DNA from: CAYYMD01 sp964480425
GTDB taxonomy: Bacteria > Planctomycetota > Phycisphaerae > SM23-33
Direction of reading: 5' to 3'
DNA length: 33,612 bases
NCBI GenBank assembly: GCA_964480425.1
Contig: CAYZPY010000011.1
Location: 1-33,612 of the forward strand
Shown: in pieces, positions 17,105-25,055 of the stretch
How positions within the stretch are numbered: the first letter of the stretch is position 1
Layout: the number at the start of each line of letters is the position of its first letter
Notes under the pieces: model-generated
Told to the model about the DNA's origin: nothing
Seen by the model: only the letters and a program-made list of their open reading frames with translations
The model's database searches: none
Position numbers and translations under genes: made by a program

Positions 17105-17959
17105 CTAATCCTCAATTTCGATTGGAAGTTGCACAAACGACGCCACTTCTTCGTTTTCGTTTATGGCGATTACCCTGGAGATCTGTTCGGCGATGTCGTT
17201 GGCCGGCGTCCATGACCAGCCCGATTCTGTGGGTCTGCCCACGCCGGCGATTTTACCGTCGCTGCCGGTGTAGTAGCCCTGTCCTATTCCGACGTAGAGC
17301 GTGGTCACCTCCACGCTTCTTCCGTCGGGCAGTTTGCGCCTTTCGCTGGTGACCGTGATTTTGCGATTGAACTTGTTTACCTCGTTCAGAATCGCGGCGA
17401 TGTTGACAAACCGCTGCGATATCGACAGCTTGGTGTCGTCGGGGTCTTCGGGAATCTGCTGGCTCAGCGGCTTTACCCTCTGACGGATCGGATCGGGAAG
17501 CCTTTTCAGCAGTTTCCTGGTGCGGTCTTCCAGCATGGTCGCCGTGTCGCCGAGCGAGGCGATGACTTCCTTGAGTTTCTCGTTTTCCTTGACCTTCTCG
17601 GCGCGAACCTCGTCGTTTTTGTCGATTTCCGTCTTGGCCTTGTCGGTTTTCTCTCGCAGCGAGTCGATTTCGTTGCGGACCAGTTCGATCCGCTCCTTGA
17701 GCATTTCCTTAGTCTCCTCGAATTCGTGTTTCTCTCGCGCGATTCTGTCGCAGTAGTCCAGCCATTCTTTCAGGGCCTGGCGCGTTGTGGACAGTTCGTC
17801 GTCGGATACCCTGGCGTTATTGGCCGACACTATCCCGATGGAGGTCAGGCCCAGCAAGGCCGCCAGCAAAAGGACGCCGCCTTTGAGGTGTTTTTTAATG
17901 TCCGATTTTCGGAACCTTCCGTCAGAGCCGCGATTAGCGATTCTCGATTCTTCTTTCAT
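17105..17959 (-). CDS. DUF3450-like periplasmic coiled-coil protein of the TonB module
   Basis: 284-residue protein with a hydrophobic signal or anchor at about 28-45 (GVLLLAALLGLTSIGIV, then SANNA), a long coiled-coil at about 55-145 (rich in E/K/D), and a C-terminal globular region with the DUF3450-type pattern: a conserved RRKLPDGRSVEVTTLYVGIGQGYY segment, a Trp pair (GWSWTP), and a final LPIEIED. DUF3450 genes are known to precede ttpC in TonB2/TonB3-type clusters of Gammaproteobacteria, exactly as here. Function is not established; the domain probably works in the periplasm with TtpC, since both carry long coiled-coils. Confidence 0.75.
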   Translation of the reverse strand: MKEESRIANRGSDGRFRKSDIKKHLKGGVLLLAALLGLTSIGIVSANNARVSDDELSTTRQALKEWLDYCDRIAREKHEFEETKEMLKERIELVRNEIDSLREKTDKAKTEIDKNDEVRAEKVKENEKLKEVIASLGDTATMLEDRTRKLLKRLPDPIRQRVKPLSQQIPEDPDDTKLSISQRFVNIAAILNEVNKFNRKITVTSERRKLPDGRSVEVTTLYVGIGQGYYTGSDGKIAGVGRPTESGWSWTPANDIAEQISRVIAINENEEVASFVQLPIEIED

Positions 17960-18005
17960 TTCTGCCTAGTCCTTTGTTGTGTTCGTCATGCCGAACCGCC
18001 TGGAA

Positions 18006-21000
18006 TCAAAAGTCAACGCTTAATCCCACAGAGAACTCCATGCCCTTGCGGTAAGAGGTTTTAACCACGTCGTCGCCGATGTACTTCGAGCGGTAGACTT
18101 CCTGGATTTGCGGATTGAGCAGGTTTTTGGCCTTAAAACTCAGTGTCGCGTGTTCGCCGAGTTTCTTGGATACGGTCAGGTTGAGGGTCCCGTACTCCCT
18201 CTGGTATATGCTCGGAATGAAGCGTGCGGTTTTCTGACCGGCACCTGCCACCAGCGTATCGCCCCTGACGGTGTAAAACAGGCCTATCTTCGTATCATAG
18301 CGCTCCCAGTCGTATGTCAGATACAGGTTGTACAGGTGCTGGGGGGCGTTGGTCATGTGACGGGTTACTATCGGCGCGCCGACGCTTTCGAGCAGATCGA
18401 TGTCTTCCTGCGGTAGCGTCACCTGTGAATCGATGAACGTCGCGTTGCCTCCCACGGCCAGGCCCTGGAGTTTCTCCCAGAACCTGCCGATATTCTGCCT
18501 TACTTCGAACTCGAAGCCGGTCAACTCGCCTTGGGGATAATTGGTGGGCGTGGTGAATCCGAAATCGGCGTATCTCTGCACGTATTCGATGGGATTCTTG
18601 ACTTTTTTGTGGAACCACGAGGCGGAGACCAGGCTGCCCCTGTAAGGCGTATAATCGAATCGCAGGTCGTAGTTCTCCACCTCGCTCATCTGGAGGGAAG
18701 GATTACCGACGAATACGTCCCCGCCAAGGAAATCCCTTTGCAGGACGGGCGAAAGTTCTTTGAAGGTTTGCCGGGCGATTGTCCTGCTCCACGAGCCGCG
18801 AATCTTTATTTCCTTAAACGGCTCGAACACGAATCCCAGCGAAGGGAGCATGTCTTCCTGCTGGAACGAAACGTCCCCGTCGCCGGGCTCCATGTTGACG
18901 CGCGAGGTGCTTCCGGGGGGAACCCACGTGACCAGGTCTTCCGGTTCGGCGACAATGTTCAGGTTTGTATTTTCGTAACGGACGCCGCCGATGACGTTGA
19001 AAAAAGTCGACAGGGGCATATCGGCCATGTAGTACCACGCGGAAATGTCCTGCTGACCCTTGTAGTCCACGTCGATGTTACCCTGCGGTCCTTCATCGCC
19101 CCACATCGGGTGGTCCTCCTGGGGCCAGACCTCGCTCCAGAAATCCTCCCAGGAGGCCTGGTATGAGTTATTGTCGTCTCCGAAATTGCTGAACGATTCC
19201 TGATCGTATTCGCGCTTGACCTTGTCCTCGAAAACGCCCAGCTTGACGTATCCTTCTTCCCCGTCCCACTGCTTGAACGGGAACTTGATGTTGTAAAAAT
19301 ACTGTTCGCTGTGTTCGTCAATGGTCTTCCACGTTCGCTGAAGCCATCCCAGACCCGCGCTGTCGCCGGGCATGTAACTGCCGTATACGGGGTCTTTCAT
19401 TTCGCCCGGTATTCCCCGACGGGGGTTCCCTGGGTCCCAGTACTGTGCCCGCCACTGTTGACCGAATAACCGTTTGTCGGGCTCGTACATTCCCGAGGAG
19501 CTCCACGCCAGTGTCCAGTCGAATTCCGGATAGAGGAACATGAAGAAATCCTCGATTCCGAATTCCGCCAAGGCCAGCGTGTGCCGTCCCGTCAGCTGAA
19601 GCGTATCGGCGGTCCGTTCGGTGTAGTCGAGGGTTTCGGTCCGCAGATACGGCGCCGCCTGCCTGTAGTCCTCGGAGTTGCCGGGGTGGTACGGATCGTT
19701 CGGGTCGTAATTATCGAATTCCTCGCCGAAATTCATAGGCCAGTACTTGTGCAGCGACGCCTTGCCCGTGACGTCTTCCGCCAGGATCGCCTTGTCCTCG
19801 GTGACCCTGGTGTACATGTAGGCGAGGTTCAGTTGGTGGTTTTTGGTCTCGGCGCCCACCACTCCGAGCCAGCCCCACTTCAACTCCTGGGCGCCCCGTT
19901 CGGTGGTCCAGAGTTTCGTCTTGAAGTCATTTCCCGTTGCGGGGTTGTCTCCCCCCTCGTGTTGCGGGACCATTTCGTCGCGCCCGGTGGGGAGCCAATA
20001 GGTGAAATCCTTCCCGTCGTCGTAATACGAACAGTCCCGTTCGTAATAGAAATTGGTGAAGCCGCCCACGGTCAGACCCGAGTCGAACTTGTGCTTACCG
20101 CCGGCGGCGATGGAGAAATCGTAATTGAACGGGGCGTCCTTTCGCGAAACGCCCACCGCGCCGTCCCACGACTGGCCCTCGTTTTCGTGTTGAATGTCCC
20201 TGCCGCCGTCGTCGATGCCCAGGTAGTTCACTCCACCCCCGTCGTAGCTCAGAAAGAACTTATTGTCCGTCGTGTGCGTGTTGAAACCGGCTCCCACGCC
20301 GACCTTGAACATATTTTCTTCCGGGATGCCTTTCAGCACCACGTTCACCGCCCCTCCGGAGGCGTCGCCCTGCTGGTCCGGGGTGAAGGTCTTGCTGACG
20401 CGGATGCTGTCTATCACGTCCGAAGGGAACTGGTCAAGTTGCACCGCCCGCTTCTCGGGGTCGGCGGTGGGAAGTCGCACGGCGTTCATTTGCGTATTGA
20501 CGTACCGGTCGGGCAACCCGCGAACAACGGCGTATTTGCCGTCCTGCACCGTGGTTCCCGAGACCAGTTGCAACGCGCTGGCGGCGTCGCCCCTGGCTGC
20601 GCGTTTCATCCAGTCGGCGCTGATGGAGTCCAGAAACGCCGGACTCTCCGCTCGTATGTCCAGAAGTTTGGCTTCGGTGGCCCCGATTTTGAGCCCCTCG
20701 ACCCTGAACGCATCCATTTCCTCGAAAGATCCCGTAAGCCGGACGTCCACCTCGACCATCTGCCCGGGCTCGACCACCACGTCGGACTTGACCTCCCGCA
20801 GGTAGCCGTCCTTCTGGAACACCAGAGTGTATTTGCCGGGGGCGAGTTCCTGGAAAACGTAGTTTCCTTCTTCCGTGGTGGTGGTGGTTTTATCCGTCCC
20901 GGCGATGCGGACGTTCACAAACGCCATCGGCACGTCAAAATCCTTGTCGTAAACCGTGCCGCGTATGCCGCCCATCTGCCGGGCCTGAACATTCGGTGCA

Positions 21001-21056
21001 AACAGTGCGGTCACGAGAGCGATCAGGAGCAGTGATCGTTCAGTTACTCTTACCAT
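18006..21056 (-). CDS. TonB-dependent outer-membrane receptor with carboxypeptidase-regulatory-like domain
   Basis: 1016-residue TonB-dependent transporter. Order: signal peptide (1-26, ending VQARQ), a carboxypeptidase-regulatory-like beta-sandwich (about 29-108, GIRGTVYDKDF to DVRLTGSF), a candidate TonB box (about 113-121), the plug (about 130-243, with YAVVRGLPDRYVNTQMN and FTPDQQGDASGGAVNVV), and a large beta-barrel rich in aromatic residues up to the terminal Phe (GLSVDF), which fits a BamA recognition signal. The extra N-terminal domain and the size (about 1000) resemble Oar-type and polymer-uptake receptors rather than small siderophore receptors. Substrate cannot be told from sequence. 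The start overlaps the upstream TPR gene by 7 bases, and the TonB motor genes follow in the same direction. Confidence 0.92.
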   Translation of the reverse strand: MVRVTERSLLLIALVTALFAPNVQARQMGGIRGTVYDKDFDVPMAFVNVRIAGTDKTTTTTEEGNYVFQELAPGKYTLVFQKDGYLREVKSDVVVEPGQMVEVDVRLTGSFEEMDAFRVEGLKIGATEAKLLDIRAESPAFLDSISADWMKRAARGDAASALQLVSGTTVQDGKYAVVRGLPDRYVNTQMNAVRLPTADPEKRAVQLDQFPSDVIDSIRVSKTFTPDQQGDASGGAVNVVLKGIPEENMFKVGVGAGFNTHTTDNKFFLSYDGGGVNYLGIDDGGRDIQHENEGQSWDGAVGVSRKDAPFNYDFSIAAGGKHKFDSGLTVGGFTNFYYERDCSYYDDGKDFTYWLPTGRDEMVPQHEGGDNPATGNDFKTKLWTTERGAQELKWGWLGVVGAETKNHQLNLAYMYTRVTEDKAILAEDVTGKASLHKYWPMNFGEEFDNYDPNDPYHPGNSEDYRQAAPYLRTETLDYTERTADTLQLTGRHTLALAEFGIEDFFMFLYPEFDWTLAWSSSGMYEPDKRLFGQQWRAQYWDPGNPRRGIPGEMKDPVYGSYMPGDSAGLGWLQRTWKTIDEHSEQYFYNIKFPFKQWDGEEGYVKLGVFEDKVKREYDQESFSNFGDDNNSYQASWEDFWSEVWPQEDHPMWGDEGPQGNIDVDYKGQQDISAWYYMADMPLSTFFNVIGGVRYENTNLNIVAEPEDLVTWVPPGSTSRVNMEPGDGDVSFQQEDMLPSLGFVFEPFKEIKIRGSWSRTIARQTFKELSPVLQRDFLGGDVFVGNPSLQMSEVENYDLRFDYTPYRGSLVSASWFHKKVKNPIEYVQRYADFGFTTPTNYPQGELTGFEFEVRQNIGRFWEKLQGLAVGGNATFIDSQVTLPQEDIDLLESVGAPIVTRHMTNAPQHLYNLYLTYDWERYDTKIGLFYTVRGDTLVAGAGQKTARFIPSIYQREYGTLNLTVSKKLGEHATLSFKAKNLLNPQIQEVYRSKYIGDDVVKTSYRKGMEFSVGLSVDF

Positions 21057-22309
21057 GGTTTGCCTAATCCGTCTCTAACTTGCCGTATTTTTTCCCATAG
21101 TTCCGCATCGGGCTTCACTTCGTGAAGAGCAATGGAGCAACAGGTTGCGGACAGGTCTTTGGCGCGCGGTTTGGAGTTGGGATTATCAACGCCTCGTTCA
21201 ACGGCTTTTTTATACGCGGCCAGTGATGCCTGAGTGTTTTCCATGGTCTTGTATGCTTCTGCGATGGGACGAAGCACCTCGGCGCGCGCGACGTTGACTA
21301 TCTTTTCGACGTTTTCCTCGAACAGGGCGAGCGCGGCGTCGGCGTCGGCGCGGGCCTTTTCCTCGTCGCCGGAGAGGAAACGAATTTCCGCAAGCCATGC
21401 CATCCGCGGAAGTTTGAGTCGCATAGGCCAGTCGGACTCGTCTAAAATCTGTTGGGCTTCATTGACGAATTCCAGGGCCTTTGCGTTGTCGTTGTGATCA
21501 TTGGCGTATCGGGCCAGTCTCATCTGGAATCTGACAAGGGCAAAGCCCGGCAGGCGGCGCCAGTACGTGGTGATTTTTTCTTCCAGCATTGCCCGTCGCC
21601 GCTCGTCTTTATAGTGGCGATTGTACAGTTCGGCCAAAGAATCCAGGGCGTTGCTGGTCACGTCGTAATTGCCCGTTTTAATCAGGTTCTCCGTGGATTT
21701 TACGTGTTCGTCGAAATCCTTGTCGTCGGACAGGTCCGCCCGAGCGCCGGCGACCTTGCCGGTCTGGGAATCAACCAGGTTCCGGCGGAACTTGTCCGCC
21801 TGGGACCTGTTGCCCATCAGCGCGTGGGTGCGGGCTATTTTTGCCTTGATTGTGTCCCTGCGCCAATCCGACGCTGCGGTGGACTCCACCAGGGCGGCAA
21901 TATCCAGGAATTCCTGCACCATTTCCCGACTGTATCCGTTCTTCACGCAGTAAAACGCCATGTCCGCGTAGCACGACCCGCGGCGCCAGTTCTTTATTTT
22001 GTCGGCGTACTTCAGCGCCCGAGCGGGCTGGTCGAGTTTCAGGCAGGCGACCACCACCTCCTCCTGGGCACGACAGCGGTCCCGTATGTGAGGATAGAGC
22101 GGGATTGAAGAGGCCGTCTCGAATGCAATGGTGAGCAGTTCGCCCTGGTAATCCGCAAGGGGCTTGTCCCGGAGTGAAATTTTCTCGCCGGTGTTGGCTT
22201 TGGCCCCTGCTGCGGCGTTTTGGTCGTCGTTTTGCTCGCAACCGCAAATCAATAAGGGCAACGAAATCCCCGCTACGAAAGTCAAAAACATCGAACATCT
22301 TTTAACCAT
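21050..22309 (-). CDS. TPR-like lipoprotein, first gene of the TonB-T2SS train
   Basis: 419-residue lipoprotein with signal MVKRCSMFLTFVAGISLPLL and lipobox LICGC (Cys24), followed by an Asn/Ala linker and an alpha-helical repeat region. Helix-turn-helix units of TPR type are visible (ALKYADKIKNWRRGSCYADMAFY, ALEFVNEAQQILDES, EVLRPIAEAYKTMENTQASLAAYKKAVERG). It overlaps the receptor gene by 7 bases (ATGGTAA), so the two are translationally coupled; a periplasmic or surface lipoprotein working with the receptor is likely. No specific family is recognised. Upstream lies a 110-base gap with a strong hairpin. Confidence 0.8.
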   Translation of the reverse strand: MVKRCSMFLTFVAGISLPLLICGCEQNDDQNAAAGAKANTGEKISLRDKPLADYQGELLTIAFETASSIPLYPHIRDRCRAQEEVVVACLKLDQPARALKYADKIKNWRRGSCYADMAFYCVKNGYSREMVQEFLDIAALVESTAASDWRRDTIKAKIARTHALMGNRSQADKFRRNLVDSQTGKVAGARADLSDDKDFDEHVKSTENLIKTGNYDVTSNALDSLAELYNRHYKDERRRAMLEEKITTYWRRLPGFALVRFQMRLARYANDHNDNAKALEFVNEAQQILDESDWPMRLKLPRMAWLAEIRFLSGDEEKARADADAALALFEENVEKIVNVARAEVLRPIAEAYKTMENTQASLAAYKKAVERGVDNPNSKPRAKDLSATCCSIALHEVKPDAELWEKIRQVRDGLGKPW

Positions 22310-22349
22310 TTTTCAATAATCCCTGACTCTTATGCGCCGGCATAGTGTT

Positions 22350-22384
22350 CTGATGGCAGGGACCTTTGAGGCCCCTGCCATCAG
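22350..22384. terminator. 12-bp stem hairpin between secreted-protein gene and TonB-T2SS train
   Basis: CTGATGGCAGGG (22350-22361) pairs perfectly with CCCTGCCATCAG (22373-22384) around an 11-base loop. It lies 36 bases past the stop of the beta-helix gene and 41 bases before the start of the TPR lipoprotein, both read on the minus strand. No T-run follows on the minus strand; a T7 run (22398-22404) follows on the plus strand. It may act as a partial terminator or as an RNA-stabilising 3' end that lets the secreted proteins be made in excess over the machinery. It is the strongest simple stem in the window. Confidence 0.6.
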
Positions 22385-22419
22385 ATGCGCCTTCGGTTTT
22401 TTTCTACCGGTTAAGTGTG

Positions 22420-24273
22420 CTATTGACGAATAGCGCGGTAGAACTTGGTGGCGTCGTACGAATCCAGGTCTGTGGAGGTCATGGTGTCGCCGGTGCCTTC
22501 GATAACCTGGACCGGGACCCAGTTCCTCATGTCGCTGGATTTTTCGATCGTGTACAGCACGCCGTTTTCCGTCTCGAACTCGAATTCGGTTTCGACCTTC
22601 GGATCCGAGAGGTCCGGATGATCGCCGTTGGAGTCGGTGGTGAAACCGTATTCGTAGGCGGCAGTCCAGCCTTCGATCCAGTTGTGGCTGGGGCTGAATC
22701 CGCCGCGGAAGTCGACCGGGGTGAAGAAGCCGTCGGCCGGGGCCGTCGCGTGCGCATCGGTCGCGTCATTGGCGGCACGCGGGTCAAGGTAGGTCACGGG
22801 GTAAACGTCGTGGTCCTCGGGGGGAACGGTGACCTTGGCGCCGCGGGTAATGGACACGATGGGCATGTTGGCGGGTTCCTTGACGTTGTGCTTGTCCCAG
22901 GTCCCGTGATCGTTGAACAGGTCGATCTCGGAGGTTTCCGCCTCGGTGTAGGCGTCGGCGTGATCGTTGGCGTAGAACACGCAGTCGCTGATTTCGCACA
23001 GGTATCCGGAGGTCTGCGCCTGGTAAAGCATCAGCGGATGCCTGAAGTCGTCTTCGTCCGGCTCGGTGCCGCCCTCGTTATATTCGTTGACGGTCTTGGC
23101 GTGGTCCCAGTCGTGGGACATGTCGTAAGAGGTCTGCCAGTGCTCGACCCACGTCAGCGTGCCGTCGTCGGAGGTGGTCCTGCTGCCGTTCGCTTCGCCG
23201 CTGTAGCCCATGGCACCGTGGTCGGATTCGTCGTCGAACCTGACGACCTTTTCGCCGATGTCCATGAAGATGCAGTTTCGGTACTGGACGCGAGCGTTGT
23301 CGCGCCATGCGATTGCGCCGTCGCCGCTTTTCCAGTTACCCACGACGGTGAAGTTGTAGATGCTGGCGGTGGAGACCGGCTGGGCGGTCTCATTTTCGGC
23401 GCCGTCGTGCTCGAAGCAGTTGTCGCCCACGCCGGAGCCCTGCTTTCTCTCTGCGCAGTAACCCTGGACGATCAGGCCGAACTGTGCCTTTCCGCGCCAG
23501 CCCTGGTCGAAGTCGAAACTGTCGTCGCCGACGTTCCAGATGCTGACGTACTTGAGGTTGACCGTGCCGCCCCAGATCTCAATTCCGTCGTCCACGTTGT
23601 TCATGATCTCGACGTGGTCGATTTCGGTTCCGCGTCCTACGCCGCCCAGCGACAGGCCGTTCAACTCGTTTGCCTCGCCGACGACCAGGCCGCCGTAACG
23701 CAGCGACAGGTAGTGAATCTCTCCGCTGTCGTCATTGTCGTCGTCGCCGCCGTAGTGGGTGAGGTCTTCGTCGGGATCGGTCAGACCTTCCAGTTGGTAC
23801 TGTGCGGTACCGGTTGGTTGTACGGGGTTATTCCCTCCGCCGATGGCGGGGCTGACGGGGGCGCCATCGAAGTGGGAGGCGGAGATCAGGCCTTTGCCCA
23901 GTATCGCCAGGTTGCCCCATTCGAAGCAAGTAGGCCTCCAGGAGCCGGTCTCGCTGGTGGAGGTCATCACGACCGGATTCTCCTCGGTACCCATGATGTA
24001 GATATCCGCGTCGCGGGTGACAATCAGCGAGCCCGCAACGCCGCTTTCGCCTGTGCCGGTGTTGTTGCTGCTTTTGACTATAACGCCGGCTTCGATGGTC
24101 AAAGACGCGCCGGGCTCGATGTAGATGTGATCCTTGAGGTGATAAGGATTTCCTGCCGGGGTCCACGTCTCGGAGGTAGTGATATTAAACGTTACGTCAG
24201 TATCCGCACTGGTTGTTCCGACGAACACCAGGCCCGCCAAAATGGTCAGTAATGCTATTTTTATGCTCTTCAT
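22420..24273 (-). CDS. Secreted parallel beta-helix-like protein
   Basis: 617-residue exported protein with signal peptide MKSIKIALLTILAGLVFVGTTSA. The body has features of right-handed parallel beta-helix proteins: short strand repeats with Gly/Asn turns (IYIEPGASLTIEAGVIVKS, LIVTRDADIYIMGTEENPV, IDHVEIMNNVDDGIEIWGG, LKYVSIWNVGDDSFDF). An acidic loop (HYGGDDDNDDSGE) and several Asp-rich segments could bind Ca2+. The C-terminal 70 residues form a separate domain ending in IEKSSDMRNW and FYRAIRQ, a pattern seen at the ends of secreted proteins in Verrucomicrobia, Lentisphaerae and Planctomycetes. No polysaccharide-lyase catalytic triad is recognised. It directly precedes the TonB receptor and T2SS genes on the same strand, making it a candidate cargo or partner. 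Function unknown. Confidence 0.8.
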   Translation of the reverse strand: MKSIKIALLTILAGLVFVGTTSADTDVTFNITTSETWTPAGNPYHLKDHIYIEPGASLTIEAGVIVKSSNNTGTGESGVAGSLIVTRDADIYIMGTEENPVVMTSTSETGSWRPTCFEWGNLAILGKGLISASHFDGAPVSPAIGGGNNPVQPTGTAQYQLEGLTDPDEDLTHYGGDDDNDDSGEIHYLSLRYGGLVVGEANELNGLSLGGVGRGTEIDHVEIMNNVDDGIEIWGGTVNLKYVSIWNVGDDSFDFDQGWRGKAQFGLIVQGYCAERKQGSGVGDNCFEHDGAENETAQPVSTASIYNFTVVGNWKSGDGAIAWRDNARVQYRNCIFMDIGEKVVRFDDESDHGAMGYSGEANGSRTTSDDGTLTWVEHWQTSYDMSHDWDHAKTVNEYNEGGTEPDEDDFRHPLMLYQAQTSGYLCEISDCVFYANDHADAYTEAETSEIDLFNDHGTWDKHNVKEPANMPIVSITRGAKVTVPPEDHDVYPVTYLDPRAANDATDAHATAPADGFFTPVDFRGGFSPSHNWIEGWTAAYEYGFTTDSNGDHPDLSDPKVETEFEFETENGVLYTIEKSSDMRNWVPVQVIEGTGDTMTSTDLDSYDATKFYRAIRQ

Positions 24274-24329
24274 GGTGTGTAGTCCTTTTTTGGTTGGAGT
24301 TTATCCTCGTTTAAAATACCCATCCGTTT

Positions 24330-25025
24330 TTAAGAATTTTTGCGACGTCGAAGCGTCACGAATATCCCGCCGCCGGCAAGAAGCGCAATCGTCATCGGCT
24401 CGGGGACGGTTTCGAACTCGGCAGCCATTTCGGAGTCAGGAATATCGCCACTGGAGTGCGCGTTTTGGGTAATACTCCTGAGATCATCGCTGACATTGTT
24501 GGCGGGGACTTCATACGAAAGGTTACCGCCAAAAACTCCGCCCAGTACGTCGTCCGTGCGGTAGTAACCGTAAGCGATGCCCGCTTTGCCGGGTCCGTTG
24601 TTAATGTCGGTTATGTCGGAAAACGGCAGGTCGAACCAGAAAAGGGCGAAATGGTCGCCTTCATCTACGCCCTTGCCGCCGTTGTCCCAATTGGCGGCGT
24701 GTTCGTCTCCGCCATCGTATGCCGTACCGCCGATCACTCCGCTGAGTCCCCACGCATCCAGGATGACGTCTTCGGGGTCCGCCAGGAAACTGTCCTTGCC
24801 GATAGTGTTATGATACTTTTCCCATGATTCGGGGGACGAATTAGTATCATTGTCCATATCGTCATCGCAGATAAGCATCAGGGTGTCGCCGTCATCAAGG
24901 TAATCGTTATATGCGGCGTTTTCGTAAAGATGCATGACCCACGAATTGATGGTGGATGCACTTGCTAAACTCGCGGAAACGGCCACAACAAATAAAACTG
25001 CCGATAATTTGACTATTTTGTTCAT
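24330..25025 (-). CDS. PEP-CTERM sorting-domain protein
   Basis: 231-residue exported protein with signal peptide (1-23, ending SLASA) and a C-terminal PEP-CTERM sorting signal: VPEP, a hydrophobic helix (MTIALLAGGGIFVTL) and a basic tail RRRKNS. PEP-CTERM proteins are processed by an exosortase (EpsH family) and are usually surface or matrix proteins; no exosortase gene is in this window. The mature part is Asp/Gly-rich with aromatic residues (DDGDTLMLICDDDMDND, HFALFWFDLPFSDI) and has no recognised domain. A strong ribosome binding site precedes it. It lies between two other exported-protein genes in the same direction and is probably co-transcribed with them. Confidence 0.88.
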   Translation of the reverse strand: MNKIVKLSAVLFVVAVSASLASASTINSWVMHLYENAAYNDYLDDGDTLMLICDDDMDNDTNSSPESWEKYHNTIGKDSFLADPEDVILDAWGLSGVIGGTAYDGGDEHAANWDNGGKGVDEGDHFALFWFDLPFSDITDINNGPGKAGIAYGYYRTDDVLGGVFGGNLSYEVPANNVSDDLRSITQNAHSSGDIPDSEMAAEFETVPEPMTIALLAGGGIFVTLRRRKNS

Positions 25026-25033
25026 AACTTATG

Positions 25034-25041
25034 CTCCTTCC
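25034..25041 (-). promoter_or_regulatory. Strong Shine-Dalgarno of the PEP-CTERM gene
   Basis: GGAAGGAG on the minus strand ends 8 bases before the ATG at 25025. It is better than the sites of most genes in the downstream train and fits high expression of the exported proteins. Confidence 0.6.
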
Positions 25042-25055
25042 TGTTTCTTTCGTTG

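Noticed and set aside
19581..21035. 484-codon plus-strand ORF antisense to the TonB receptor
   Set aside because: Shadow of the receptor gene; the receptor frame shows plug and barrel motifs while the antisense product shows none.
22366..24252. 628-codon plus-strand ORF antisense to the beta-helix gene
   Set aside because: Its translation is Val/Gly-rich without signal, domain or start context, as expected from the antisense frame of a GC-rich gene; the minus-strand product has a signal peptide and repeat structure.
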